Source of the DNA: Ctenosaura bakeri
Lineage: Eukaryota > Chordata > Lepidosauria > Squamata > Iguanidae
Length of the DNA stretch: 64,000 nucleotides
Assembly (NCBI GenBank): GCA_948474755.1
Contig: CAOLHI010002553.1
Coordinates: 124,001 to 188,000, forward strand
Direction: 5' to 3'
Below, in pieces: positions 9,241 to 22,775 of the stretch. The position numbers were made by a program, and so were the translations under genes. The notes under the pieces were generated by a model that had not been told where the DNA came from, searched no databases, and worked only from the letters and a program-made list of their open reading frames with translations. How positions within the stretch are numbered: the stretch's first letter is position 1; each line of letters opens with the position of its first letter.

Positions 9241-12200
9241 AAGTATAGGCTCTTGGAGCCAGAGCTTTGAAAAGTAACTTTCTGGGACCACAGCTCATCA
9301 GATCTCTAACCAGCATAGCCACTGAATTCTGAGAATTGTAGTTTAAAGAGTAATAGCCCCAAGCTCCGATCAGAATTCAACCAACATGGTAGAGGCGCAT
9401 TTGAGCAAAGTTTATGACCTCCAGAACCAGTGAACACCAGTCAGAGATCTTTTTAACAGCCATTGTATAGAGAAGAGATTGTATTTCCATGGCCAAGGAA
9501 ACTGGGCTATGGTCCAGAGGTGGTCTCTTTAAGAGACAAGCCCATAAGGGTTCAGGGTGAGACAGGCCATGTAAAAGAATTGGTTGGAATTGTTTCAGTT
9601 GTGCAGCACAGCCTATGCAAGTCACTGACCTTGTATGATATCCTCAGAGATCTGAATGGTTCCCAGCTCAGAGGATGCAGTAACTGGAGTCAGTTACTGG
9701 AGATATATGCTGTTATTCCAGTTCCACCCATTTAAGATTTCTTCACTCAGCCTTTTTAGTAAACTATGAGCAATCTTAGCTGTACCCTTAGGCAAAATGA
9801 GAGTATTACATCAGAAAGCAGATTCTAGGACCAGGGAGTGGCAGAAAATTGTTAGAGGAAAGAGTACATGTACTGCCTATCTTCTACTCTCTAAGATAAC
9901 TTCTTGCCTGCAAGTGAAGTAATGTAGCCAGTTATGAAGAAATATTCAATTGCCATGCTGTCCAGCTTCTGTAAATGGAATGAGGAGGAGGAGGGGGATA
10001 TCATTTTCTATTTTGCTTAGGTACCAAAAAATCTTATGTGGGCCCTGATTCTAAAGACATAAATAGATGTGTTATTAGAATAAGATTAATATCCATCCAT
10101 ACCCACTAAAAGCAGGCATAAAATAGTTGACAAAAAATTAGCGTCCTTTGCTGTGCTTTCTGTACAGAAGAATCAATTCTAGATTGGAATTTTCTGTAAC
10201 AAGAGACAGAAATTCTGTCTGTCAGCCAACAACTGTCGGACCACATCATTCTAGATGCCTCAAATTCTGATCAAGTGCTGTTTGTTATTGCTCAAGTTGC
10301 AATGCTGAGTTTCAAGCTGAAATTCTGAATGGGGGGGGGGTTGGGCAAAAACCAAAAAAGTCAAAAAAAGACAAGAAAATCTTGATAATTTTTTTTAATC
10401 ATTCAACTTGCAGTGGCCAATTTAAAGTGAAATTTCCAAATGAGAGGCTTGCTAGAAACAGAAAAAGGGGAAAGGGAGAAGGAATTTGCCATAACTCATG
10501 GGGAGATCATTTTCAAAGAGCTAGAGAAAGGAAGCGACTCTCCAGGGCACTGCTGCTAGGGTCCCTGAGGCAAAAAAAAAAAAAAAAGTTGGGAAACAGG
10601 AGAGAGCCAAAGCAGTGCTTTTGAGATTTCTCAAACTTTGAGAGGGCTGCTAAGATTCCTGAAGTTTATAAATGGGGTTGGGAAAACAAGAATCCTCTCT
10701 GCACCTATTTGGGGGTAGTAAGTCTGGATGTGGGCAGTACTGGGTACACTTCAGCTTTTGAAAAAGAAGGAAAAACTTTCTACTCTTCATTGAAGTAAGA
10801 GAATGTCTGTTTGCACTGTGAGAATAAATTTTCAAATTGTCTTTAGAGTCTATCACGCTGTCAAAGGATGGGGAGGGGACAAAAAGTGTTTGTTATGAAG
10901 CTCTGTGAGAATCATGTAGATGCAGTGAAAGAACAGCAAGGGAAGGGATACAAAAGTGTTTTCAAAAGAAGCCTGAAATTGAGAGGCTATTTTTCCAGAG
11001 GAAATCGCCCCTGAAAATGAAGTACTTCATTGTGAAAGAGAACACAGAACACAGAGAGTGCCATTCAGTTAACAGACTGTACCAGCTGAACAAGAAGTAA
11101 TCTTTTACAATATTCAAAGAATAAACATTTGTTGCAGTTTGAACTCTCCCTTTCAATCAAATCCCAGTCCATTTATTATTACATAACCACTTTCAAAAAG
11201 TTAGACACAAGTGAAATGTGAACTGCTGTAACATCGGATGCTTTGCATCAGCACAGGGTTATGATTCTCGAAACAACAGTGATAGAAATGGGTAGTAAGA
11301 GTCAATTGGCAAAGGTGTCACTTTTGTTTTGTTCCCATTTAACATATTGATAGCCACATCTCTGGCGCTTTGTATAGAAATGTAAACAAAAAAGCACATC
11401 CCAGCCCCACTGAGATTACAATCTTGCTAAGAAAGATGGAAAACAAAATGGCTGATAGATAGTAAATAAAAAAGATCAATAATTTTTATAAATTGATTAG
11501 TTCACACAGGGCAAAATTGTGAGGACAGAAAGTGAATTACCATATTTCCTTCCTCTCAAGCTTTTCATAAAATATGAAGTAGACCGCTATTACCATATTT
11601 CATCACAATTAAACCTGCCCTGCCTTGCAAATTTCCATTTCTTGTGAAAGAGAAAGATATGAAAATTTCATTTCAGACATTTTGAAGCAGCATGGAAACA
11701 AGAACAACTTCTCCAAGTTCTTTAATAGTTATAAGCTGTGATCTGAAGCCAAGCTACCTTAAATGCCTCTTTAGCTACATAAAATAAATACTGGCATGCA
11801 TCCTTCATTCTTGCATTGGACAGAGAACATTAGGTTTCTAAACTGGCCAGGTCTGAGATAAAAACTAGGATCTTGCCCTTCCACGGTTGCCTGCTCAATA
11901 GAGCAGTATCTTCTGCCTGATGCATTTCAGATTCCTAGCACCAGCAAATAACTTGAAGGACCTTGGCTGAAGAACATATAGTTCAAGTCTGGAAGTCTGC
12001 CCTGGCTTGATAATTTTCATGATTGCAGAGCTATGCTGCAGTCCAGTCCAGCTGAGTATATGCAAAGCTTTAAAAATATAGAATACTACTAACACAGGGG
12101 AGAGTACATAACTCTCATAGAAAGAGGAAAACAGCCAGGTTTATTTTGCCTATTTTTCTTTTCTGGGTGAAGGCCAAATCCTGCTCCCCTACTCTCCATT

Positions 12201-12632
12201 AATTTCTTCAAATTAGGCTTACATTATATCTGCCTGTGGCATTCAAGATTTGATTCAGCATGATGTTAAAGTATCAATTGAACCAAGCAACAAGGTATGG
12301 ATACGTTGTTCTTGAACTGAAATTACACAAATTCATGTCTCCAAGAATGTATGTAAACTGGATATTATGAAGAAAAAAAATCACTGGGGATTCAAAGTTT
12401 GAATGATATTTGTAAGAAGAAATCTACACTCGCTGTAGCTTTTAGTCCATCTTCCAAAAGATCATCTCTGACTCGTAGCTGTGAATCTTTCCAAAACAGC
12501 AAGCTGTTGTGAGCTTATTTCCCAGAGGATATAAGTAAACAGTACAATTCTCTAGTTCTCTAGTCCACCTAGCATGCTGTAGCATAAGAAGACCACCATG
12601 ACGCACAGTACTGAATGTAGAAGCCAGAGGTC
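9241..12632. other. Long stretch without recognisable genes
   Basis: At about 9270-9360 there is a trace of the 'gaattctgagaattgtagttt' dispersed repeat. A G-run lies at 10330-10340 and an A-run at about 10571-10586. All open frames are below 110 codons and lack domain signatures. No splice-bounded exon with convincing codon structure was seen. Confidence 0.45.
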
Positions 12633-12635
12633 TCA

Positions 12636-13064
12636 AGCCCTTTCTGCAGGATGTTGTCATCCCACTTTGGGGACAAGAGAAGGACAAGACCCAGGCAACG
12701 CTTATGCACACTGTTGTCCATGCCCTGTCATTTTCCTGTCTCCAGTTGGTGCAATTCCATGACAAATCATTGATGGGTTTTACTCGCCAATGACTGTCAA
12801 TCGTGCAGCCCTCCTGCCACTCTCCTGCACTTACCTGAGCTGTGGAGGGTCAGGAAGCACAATGGCCATGCTTCCTGCCCCAGTGCAGCCTGGGACAGTT
12901 TCCAGCTATGCTACGGAAGGAAGAGGCATTGCCATCATGACTCCTCTGTTCCCGCAGGGAGCTGGTGAAGAGGGGAGCACTCCTGCCATGCTCCCCTCCT
13001 GAGAGACGCTCAACCAGAATCCCCATGGGACACCGATGGGATCCAGTAACCTGCAGAAAAAGTC
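12636..13064 (-). mobile_element. 429-bp non-autonomous DNA transposon, PIF/Harbinger-like (family of 33702)
   Basis: The ends AGCCCTTTCTGCAGG and CCTGCAGAAAAAGTC form imperfect terminal inverted repeats. The trinucleotide TCA flanks both sides (12633-12635 and 13065-13067). The interior is the reverse complement of the element at 33702-34102: both share a segment whose chance translation contains EGRG(I/V)AIM, and both have the ATTGATGGGTTTT stretch. There is no transposase. The 3-bp duplication points to PIF/Harbinger, but a direct family match was not possible. Confidence 0.85.
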
Positions 13065-13067
13065 TCA

Positions 13068-16000
13068 GTCTCTTTCTCTCACCTTTTGAACTATTTTCAC
13101 TACTGCTCAGTGTTGTTCTGGATCTGCTCAAAAGACATGAGAGCATCTCTCGGCTTTTTGTACACTTCAACAATTTTATATTCAGAGAATGACAAGGAGA
13201 AGCCTATTGCTGAACTGTTTATTGAGAATGACACTCCAGTTAATTTCTAATTTGAAAGAAATCCAGTTCTATTTCCCATTCAAATGGTTTATCTGATATC
13301 TTCAGTTCTGAGTGCCTACAAGCTCCAGGTTTAGACAATCCCTTCCCAACATTTAGACTTGAGTTTTAGGAGTCAATTAATTTGGAATGAGCAAAGTCAA
13401 CATCCATGGTTCATAGCTATAAGTGGCGGTATGTGGACCAGTGCCAGTCTGAACTGTAAGTCATCAGTTATCCTGTCTGTGGTGGGTCTCCAGGAAAGAA
13501 AGGAAGAGTTATAGCTAATGGGCATAAATATGGTGCCAGTCCCTGGCATATGAGAAAACAAAACTTGCCAATCTCCTGTATTAGATAGTTAGAAAAGCAT
13601 TGGCTTATAGGATGGCAAATCCTGATCCAAATTCTGGGTCACACCAAATCCTGGGTCACACCAGGATTATTCTTGTTATCACCATTGGCACCACTGGTGC
13701 CACTATCACTTTAATTTTTATCTAGCTTTCTTTGATAAGAAGGAGAAGAATCTGTGGACTGAGTAGAGGAATAAAGAAAAAGGGAAATATTATGTGATAG
13801 AAGCTAGGAGAGAAGAAGAAATATAGATGCAAAATAAAAGATATTAAAGTGTGTCCACTATCTTTGCTTAAAGTAAGACCATGAAAGCCACTGTCTTTTA
13901 TTCAATAACCTTTTATTCAGCCCAGGCCAAAAGAAAGATAGATGTCCAGGGAGATTTCCACAAATCAGACATGCCAGAACAAAGGAGGAACATTTATATT
14001 TGTCCATAAGATAATTAATTAGCATACTATGTTATATCACTTCTGTGCAAAATCTGGTGGGCCATTAGCCCAATTTCAAGTGCAGAAGACACAAATAAAC
14101 CCAAATATAATAAAGGAAAAAGAAAACTCTGGAAGACATAATCATAGTGGCTGAGTTTTCCATTAATATTGGAAAGCAATTGGGGAGCTCTCTCTTTTGG
14201 TAGAATAGCTTTACTGGCCTCAGCTGTAACAAACTGACCTGTCTTAATGAGAATTCTGCTAACACCTGAAGCATAAAAAAGGGGACTTGCCAGTCTGGTC
14301 CCTAAACACCTACTCAAATCTTAACACTGCGCTAAAACTAGCAACCAGTGCAGCTATTAGTGGATAAGGGACAGTCTGTTTTTGCAGCCTGTTCTACAGT
14401 AACTGTCAGATCTATTAATGTGTTTTGTGCTGGTGAAGGATTCCCTAAAGAATTTCCCCAGGGGAAAAGGGGAAAGCTGCTTTGAACTCAAATGCTAAAT
14501 CTACCTTTTTCTATTATTTCTCCTTTTCAAGACTCAGTGTGAAATGCAGCTTCAGATGCTGGCCCCTAAACAGATAGGAACAAATACAAATCTCTTATGC
14601 TGTGCAGGCACAATGAGACATAGATCACAGATGTTTAGGGTACAGTCTTTAGGTACAAGTTGTGATATGAAATGGGGCTGCAATAGCATTTATGAAGGAT
14701 ATAGTCAGAGGAAAAGTGTGTTGTTTTTGTTGTTGTTTTGAAATGGAGTAACAAATGTCTCTTTGAAAAAAGAAAGCAGATTAAGCTATCCCTTGATGGA
14801 CTTATGATAAGAATATCATGAACTTGTGCAAGTATGCATCCAGATCACAACCCCTGCCTGACAGTCTTTCTGTATTCAATGAAGGACTTCTGTTTCTAGA
14901 ATCCAGTGGCCAGTCTAGCTGTGACACTCTAGAAGTTGAAAATTATATCTATGCTGTTATATGTTGATGGGCCATTCACACTTGCAAAACCTCACTGGAT
15001 AATCAAATGAGAAAACTGTATATGTGAACCAAGCTCGAACACCATCTAATGGAAAATGCATGAATGTGATAAATAAAAGTGTTCATTTATCTTTGAGGAC
15101 ATTGTTCTGGCTACTCTAATGGGCATTTAATGAATTTATATTATTTCACTGAATGATGAAAGAATAGAGCAATATATCAGAAAACAAAGTATGCATTCCC
15201 ACAGTGCCAGATTATAGAGGTAGCCATCAGTCTTTTTTTACTTTGAATAAAATGATCCTGGCAAAAGTGGATAATTAATACTTCAAATCTGCAGAATAAG
15301 TAAAGAGAATAGTAGTTACAAAAATCAGTTTAAATGAAGCAGAAGGAAACAAAACCACCCATAAGTATAATTTCAAATTTCAGGGGGAGGGTCAAAGACA
15401 TTTCATTAAGGGGGGAAATCTCTCAGCAAGGTTCTAAAAGTAACTCTTAAAGTTCAGTAGCAAATTGCAAAAATTGCATACATTCATTATGTTTATTTTT
15501 TTTGACTTTGTAATAATTTAATCTGCCCCTCCAATACCTATTCTGTTTCATACAAACTTTCCTAATATTTAGTGTTAGCATACAAGAACTTTTGAGCAAG
15601 AAAGTAATTTATAACAATCTGAAACACAGAGAATTTGTGGAATCTCCTGATTTGAAGTGAACTTTTAAATGAGAAGGACAACTTCCTTTGGGCTTGTATC
15701 GGATTGGTTCAGGGGAAAAAGAGAGAGAAGAGAGAGAGAGAGAGAATGTTCTCTCCAAATCAGAAATAGCTCGGATTACTTTTCAAAGTAACTTAGATTT
15801 AGAACTTGTCAAACCCTACCTCCATTGTAATAGTGACTGGGTTCTCTCAGCCTGGTATACTTCAAATTTTAATTCAAGCTCTTCAGCGTCTTCATACTTG
15901 CTTCCTCTTTGCCAGCATCTGAGGACAGATGTCTGAGGGCACTGAAAGATCAAACAGATGACCTGTTGTGCCCCAAACAGTTCTATAATTCTACATCAGT

Positions 16001-17624
16001 CTGATGTACCATGAGAGTCATTACACTGTGGTGATTTGTGTCAACTCCTATCAAGTCACGGTGAATGATTTGAATCATCCCCTTCACATAAATCATACAT
16101 GGCATGAGTCAGACAACCTGACACAGTAATTTAATCTGAAAGTTTGGTACTTCCATACAAAAACAATTAGTCTTGCTAACTTCTTCATTACCCATTGTCA
16201 TTCAGACTATATTCTGAAACTTACTTTCACTAACATTTTAAAAATGAATTGTCTCAGTCATCTTTATTCAAGGTACAATCCTAGGACTTTTGTAATATTC
16301 TTGTTCCACATATTGCTCAGAAACTATTAAATGTCATTTTCACCTGAAAGACCTCTCAATGTCATGACCATAACAAAACATCCAGAAGATTTCTATCACA
16401 AAAGAGGATGAATCATTTGGATCATATGGAACTCAGTGATACTGAGGCCAATTCAAGATTGCAACACAAGTCTAATCAATCAGCCAAGAGCTCGTTGAGA
16501 CCCATTGTTAAAAGACACAGTTGAATTCTCAATCATCAGCAAGTTGGATAGCATGGAACTGTCCATGGTCCTGGAACTCTGGCTTGACACAACCTATTAC
16601 CAAATAAGCAATATTTCAGAGATCCCAGGGCTTCCTTCTGAAAAATTCAGTCAGATTTTCGGGTGAGATTTTTGCAATGCTGGGCATCCAGATGTCATTG
16701 CTCTGCAGTTCCAGCCTTTGCAATCATTAGCCAACTCACTGGAGATGGTGGGATTGTAGTTTAACTTCTGAAGATCCTAGGTTGTTAGTTGTAGTCTAAT
16801 ATTTGGAGGTCATAGGCTGGGAAATACTGTTTGTTAAGCTCCATCTGCACCAAACAGAACCTGGATGAAATTTTACAAATAAGCACTTGAATCCCTTGGT
16901 AATTTTATTAATTTTACAGTACTATGCCATGAGACTACCTGATCTTAGTGGAGTAACATGATCAGCTTTAAGAAGATGTCCCACATGTTACAATGATGTC
17001 CAGTGGGAAAGAAAGCTGGTGAATATTCAACACAGCAGTTTCATTAAGGAACTTCAGTCATGTTTACCATTATTCTGATCAAAAAACCAACTGGACATTT
17101 TATTGCAATATTTATGATACTCCTCCAACATGTCAGTTTCTTTTTTTCTACACAAAACAACATCAGAAGTTAGTAAATTATTATTCTCAAAGCTGGCAAC
17201 ATCATCCACATAAAAATGGGATACTCTCTTGAAGGTCTTTGTAGCAAGTTGGAAATGAATATAAATACCTTGGATTAAATTGTCAATTTGACATTTCTGT
17301 GGTATTCAAGCACCTTGAGCAGAAGAGCAAGTTAAGGTTAATATTTCTTTTTCTTTATTTACCCCAAAGTGTCTACCATGGAAAAAATCAAAAGCTGTTA
17401 CAAGAGTTGTGAATCAGCAGTCTGTTTTCATTTACTTTAACAACATGTACATGGGGCAAACTGGTCAATATCCATTTCTGGTGACACAGTATTATCCCCA
17501 TAAAACTTGCTTTTCTTCATATTGAAATGCCCCCGCCCCCAAAACCAAATTGCTAAGATTAAACTAAATAATGAAGGAGTCAGTTCTCTGCTCACTCACC
17601 TGGGAGTAAGTTCCGTTGAACTTA
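13068..17624. other. Long stretch without recognisable genes
   Basis: It contains a roughly 20-bp direct duplication at 13640-13670 (CTGGGTCACACCA twice), a short GA tract at 15719-15746 and, at 17590-17624, a trace of the amniote dispersed repeat containing GGGAGTAAGTTCCGTTGAAC. No domain-bearing ORF was seen. Confidence 0.45.
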
Positions 17625-17735
17625 GGCCATTTCCCACACTACACTGTTATAGTGCTATTATTTTCCACTTCCATTTCAACTATTATTTCCACTTTCAACA
17701 TCCTGTGGAATTCTGGGATTTGTAGTTTATACTAT
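17625..17735. mobile_element. Partial 202-bp fold-back MITE
   Basis: It begins GGCCATTTCCCACACTACAC after a TTA flank. The unit 'ctattatttccactt' is partly duplicated within it, and it is truncated after 'gggatttgtagttt'. Confidence 0.78.
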
Positions 17736-19900
17736 TTGTTGTTTATACTATACTATGAAATATCACTTTAATAACACAACTTCACATTACTCATTTGAGT
17801 CATTAAGGCTTCTTAACAAACAGTGGATGGAGAAAGGATTCTCTATTCTCACTCATCCTAGCTACATGATCTTCCATAGAATGGTAGCTAAGAAATATTC
17901 AGCCAGAAGATATTGTCCTGGCAAGACATTCCTTTGATAGCCAAGAGGAATAATCATGGATAATCAAGTAATTATAACTGCCAACAACAGCCCTGATCCT
18001 GAATTTAGAATCCAGTGCTGACTATTCAACAGCAGGGAAACCCAGTTAAACAAAACATAAGATGAAAAATATTCGTTTGGGTCCAATCCCTATTTCCCAT
18101 AATCCTCTCCAGAGCTCTGGAGCCACCCCAAAAAGAAATCCAATCCTATTTGATTTTCATGCCCATGACTTCCAGAGCTAAAAACTGAATCTGAAAATGA
18201 ATCCCATTGTCAATAAGACTTATTTCTGAATTAATATCTCTACAATGGCATAATGGGATCCAAAAAAAGGTGCACCAACTCCAGTCAATTTAGAATATGA
18301 CAATTAATTTTCCAAGCTAACAATGATCTGAGCTTGAAGTACCTGAGGCAATTTGAGACTCATGCATATACAAGACTGATTGGTAGAATGATGGTCCTCT
18401 TTAGATTTTACTGGGGGTTTTTTCCCCTAGAATTTGGATGTTAACTGTTCCTCATCAACTACTACAAGAACTTTACGACTTTGTGTAAAGAAGAGCTGTC
18501 ATGCTCCTCTGACAGTTCTGCCCTGCTTCCAGCAAAACTGTATAATTAATGTCTTGTGAATATTTTGATTTGAATGATAGACACCATCTTTGAACCTAAT
18601 ATTAATTGACTTTTGTTTCAGAGGCAATGCATTTCAACAGAAACTTACCTAAGAGAAATTAATTTAGGAAACCAGTCAAAGGAAATGCACTTGTCCTCCA
18701 TGCCTGAAATGCAGATGAGTTTGACTAAAGAGAAATTACCATAGTCTGAAATCTTTTCAGGCTGCTTTGAAGAGGACTGCAAGTTATGTATACCTTTCAA
18801 GTTATTTTACACTGAATTCTCTTATACTGCTTGAAGTCTAGGTCATCACTTGGGTATACATTTCTAGAAATATAGTTTTCTTTTTCAACAACTCTCTCCT
18901 CTTCCAACACAAGTTAATTAACAAGGATGAAGAAGACATTTGTTTGGTTTCCATACCTTTATGGAAATATCTATTTTTCCTGGCAACAGAACAAAACATA
19001 TCTTGCCTTGGAAATCTGTACATTTCTGAAATGTGTGGTGTGTTTTGGAGGGCCAAAACTGTGCACAGAATTCTGTGTCTGTTTCAGAAATGCCCATAGA
19101 TTTAAAAAAGCATACATTACAAATGAGTTGCAAATGCATGCAATAGAAAAATAAATAAGGAAGTGTGTACGTTCAGGAAATATGCAGGAAATCTCATGCA
19201 GGACAATTTTTAAAGCAGTCTCACAACCCAATATGGAACTCAGGAGACAAAAACAATGCCATTGGAATCCTGTGAAGCAGAAGAGGAATACTTACATCCT
19301 AACTCATTATATTTCTCATACCGAACTACACTCCTTTTTTCACCATCACTGTCACATTGTTGCTGTCTCACTCTATCCATGAGATTACAGTTAAATCAAG
19401 AAGAACAATTCCGACTTCGTAGGGAATGACAACAGATTAGAACTTTTGTTTTATTCCAAATCCAGTTAAAAATCTATTCCATCAGTCAGGCCATTCTTTA
19501 CAACCCTTCATCAATGGGTGGGTAAGGTGCAGTGTGTAGCCATTTTTTTTGGTTCCTACTCTGAAAATGCTCCTCCACGAACTCTTAAGGCTTATGTGGG
19601 TAATTTCACCAGGTGCTTCCCAGGGCTTTTTACAGGTAATCCTTTTTTTTTTTTCAAAAGTAGAAGTGCCTTCTGATTTATTTCCTGCAGAGGGGACATT
19701 TTTCAGCATTTTTAAAATTAAAAAAAAATCAGTGTTAGAGTTCAAGAGTATAACCATTCAAACTCCAAAGAGAGGTGTGCTGCCTCCAGGCCATGGGTAA
19801 TTACCCATCCTTTCTTAAACTACAAGTTTTGAAGCTTAAAATAAATCAACATCTGGTTAAGCCCAATGATATTTCCTTCCATTTTTAAGAAAGGAAATTC
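17736..19900. other. Unrecognised AT-rich stretch
   Basis: There is a faint trace at 18200-18240 of the 'cccattg...aagacttatttctg' dispersed repeat. Nothing else can be named. Confidence 0.45.
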
Positions 19901-19963
19901 GTACACACACACACACACACACATATGCATACATACACACACACATGCGTGTGTGTGTGTGTG
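19901..19963. repeat. (CA)n / (TG)n inverted dinucleotide tract
   Basis: A CA array is followed after a TATGCATACATA spacer by a short CA array and then a TG array, so the two outer arrays are complementary and could pair into a hairpin. Confidence 0.92.
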
Positions 19964-20696
19964 ACTGAAGTATAGCATTAAAAAGGCCTTTAGTTGGATG
20001 AAACCATAGGAGTTCCACATGAGTACCAAAAGCCAGAGAGGAACCTCCAACAAATGTACATAACAAAAAAGATAGCACCACACTCATACTTTATTTTTCA
20101 ATATAGCTTTCAGGCTGTTTGCATGAGGGAAAAAACATGCTGAATTTCTGTGAACAGAACATTAGATGAAACACCAGCATTTCCAGCAGAAGACTTTTCC
20201 TGTATTTTACAAAAAAAGAGACATAGCTTGGTCAATTATAACAGTAGAAATTGATCTGCTGCTGATTTGCAATGTCATCAGAAATACTTTTCTTGAAAAT
20301 TATTGATAAAAAATTGGATAGTAAATATGGACTACTTCTTCAATATATTATAACAGCAGCAAGAATGTTGTTTGCTTAAACTTGGAAATAGACCGAAGCA
20401 TCAACAACAAAAGAATTGGTTGTTACAATTATGGACTTTGTCCAGGATGCCAAACTGACATGGATTTTAAAAGATAAACCAACTGATGACTTCCTGAACA
20501 ACTTGAAACTGTTTATGGATTGTTTGAGCAATAAGAAACCTAATGATGGAATAATTTCTGGTTATTGTTACTAGCAGTAAACTGAACTCTAGTAAGCTGA
20601 ATTTAGTTAGATCTGTAATACATTTTCTATTAATTGGCTTCTCTTTCTCATGACAGTTTGGGAGCTCTCAGAGTTTTTTTTTGTGTGTGTGCCATA

Positions 20697-20898
20697 GTCC
20701 ATTTCTGCACCACACTTTTATACTGCTATTCTTCCACTTTCAATATCTTGTGGAATTCTAGGGTTTGTAGTTTCCTGAGGCCAAAGAGCTCTCTGTTTAA
20801 GAATTGTAAAGGCCTCTTTCTAAACTGCAAGTCCCAGGATTCCATAGAAAGTTGAAAGTGGAGTAATAGCACTATAACAGTGTAGTGAAGAAATGCCC
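20697..20898. mobile_element. Complete 202-bp fold-back MITE
   Basis: It has the same length as the copy at 52834. The arms run from GTCCATTTCTGCACCACAC to GTGTAGTGAAGAAATGCCC, with the subterminal TTATACTGCTATTCTTCCAC paired with GTGGAGTAATAGCACTATAA. The flanks are ATA and TTA. It lies about 30 bp from the SINE that begins near 20929. Confidence 0.88.
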
Positions 20899-20928
20899 TT
20901 AGTGATTAGTGTTTTAATAATGTGTTTT

Positions 20929-21163
20929 TATTTTATTTTATTTATTTATTTGTATCCCGCTTCTCCATATGGATCGAGGCGGCGAACAACTTAGAAACAG
21001 CATGTATTTCGATACATTTTCTATACATGCCCCCAACAAGCTGAGTACTCATTTTACGGACCTGCGGAAGGATGGAAGGCTGAGGTTTGGAGCCCGGCAG
21101 AATCGAACTCACGACCTTGTGGCTTGCAGTACTGGCATTTAACCACTGCACCACCAGGGCTCC
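20929..21163 (-). mobile_element. tRNA-headed SINE with A-rich LINE-type tail (antisense)
   Basis: The minus-strand head reads GCCCTGGTGGTGCAGTGGTT (A box) and later GTCGTGAGTTCGATTCTGCC (B box), so the internal pol III promoter is nearly intact. The body has AAATGAGTACTCAGCTTGTTG. The tail is GAAGCGGGATACAAATAAAT with further AAAT units, like the L2-type termini in this window. The well-kept boxes suggest a fairly recent insertion. Confidence 0.9.
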
Positions 21164-22580
21164 TTTTTAGTAGTTAGTAGTTTTTAGTTTTAGTAGTGTG
21201 CTATAGTTTTAACTTATTTTAATCTAGTTTAGCTTAGTTTTAGCTTTAGCTATATATTGTTAATGTGTAGTTCTTTTCTTTTTCTTCCCTGAATGTTGAT
21301 TATCCTGTTGTGAATTAGCCTGACTGTACCAAAATTAATAAATACGAATTTTAAAAAAGAAACTGAGCTGCTGCTGAGCTGCAATATTGTTCCATTGAAT
21401 GGTAGATCTCATCTTTCGTTTTGCTCAGCAGGTTTATCACGGCCACCACTGTCATGAACAGGCAAATTCCATCTGCTGATCGCAAGTAGTATCATGAAAA
21501 AATAGCTGGTTAAGATATGTCCTTATAGTCAGGGAAGATAGCAGTGGAACTCTATCATTGCAAATGTTGCTAGATTGCCAAGTCTAAAGGACTGGATAAC
21601 CACCAAAATGAGCTTCCAATAGGGCTTTGCAGTCCCAACATTATAATCAGCATTTACCAATATGTTGATAAATCTACTCATTAAACTAATTAAACATTGC
21701 CATCCTAATGATCATATACTATTGCCAGGGAGATGAGGACCATTAAGATTTGTCACCTGAAGTACCCAAATGTACTGGATTCACTCCACAGCTCTGCCAA
21801 AACACATAAAATAGAAGTACAAGTCCACTATTTTCAGATAGTTTCTAGCCTTTAAAATAGTTTTGATAGAATTGTCTTTTATGTTTTTGCTCAGTTCTTC
21901 CAAAGTGCATTCATGAAGTGGCACCATATTCACTGCTGCTATGAAGAAGTTTTGGCACAAATACTACTTAAAAAATATAGAACAACTACAAAATCATCCT
22001 ATGCTGTTGTGTTTTTGAGGCTTTGAACAGGTCTTCTATAGACAGATATATTCAGCTGACTGAATGGATTTCGAAAGCAGCGGACTAATACTAACATTGG
22101 GATTACTATTAATGACATGCTCTTGAAACTTAAGCGAACAGAACCCTGTGCAAACACTAGTGGGATGTATAAATATAAAAGAAGCAGCTCATGAGTGTAA
22201 TGGTGATAATGATGGTGTTTTTATATGCATTATAAGGCTGAGCTTGCATGCTATTATTCAGAGAGATGAGAACAAAAACTTTAAAAAAAGATGCTATCAA
22301 AAATTATTTCCCTTCCAAAATAACCATCTACATTTGTTTTTACTGTTTTAAGTAGTGAACTAGATTCCCGACACGATAATATATTATAGAACAATGAATT
22401 ACCTCAATTTTTCATGGTTAACCTCGAGGCTTTCACCACCACAATTTCTTTCCATACAGCCATCATGTTGGAAACACTACCAGTTTCTGAGCAACGGCAT
22501 GCAGTCTTGAATGTGGTCACCAGAGATGTTTGCTGTGAACAACAAAATACTGGTTTATTCTGCTAACTTACGTATTTACA
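21164..22580. other. Unrecognised AT-rich stretch
   Basis: A TTTTAG/TTAG-rich patch lies at 21166-21250 beside the SINE and may be part of an older LINE 3' end. The rest is unrecognised. Confidence 0.4.
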
Positions 22581-22775
22581 GCCAGTGTGTTGTAGTGGTT
22601 TGCGCATTGGACTACAATCTTGGAGAACAGTATTCAATTTCCCACCCAGCCATGGAAACCTACTGGGTGAATTTGGGTGCATTACACAATCTCAGCCCCA
22701 GAAAACCTTGTGATAGGTTTTCCTTGTGGTCACCATAAATCAGAAACACTTGAAGGCACAAAATGACAACACAAT
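22581..22775 (+). mobile_element. Sauria-type SINE with Bov-B-like tail
   Basis: The head GCCAGTGTGTTGTAGTGGTT is followed by GCATTGGACTAC and a decayed B box. Then come the conserved CCATGGAAACCTACTGGGTG and the tail GGTCACCATAAATCAGAAAC, ACTTGAAGGCAC. The tail matches the Bov-B end at about 36145-36195, as expected for this LINE-dependent squamate SINE family. Confidence 0.92.

Noticed and set aside
12790..13173. Overlapping frames with recurring 'EGRGIAIM' peptide, also at 33691-33957
   Set aside because: The similarity between the two places is that of a DNA transposon copied in opposite orientation; neither encodes a transposase.
14027..14317. 96-codon minus-strand frame with hydrophobic stretch
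   Set aside because: Two overlapping frames of similar length exist on the same strand and neither resembles a known family; taken as chance.
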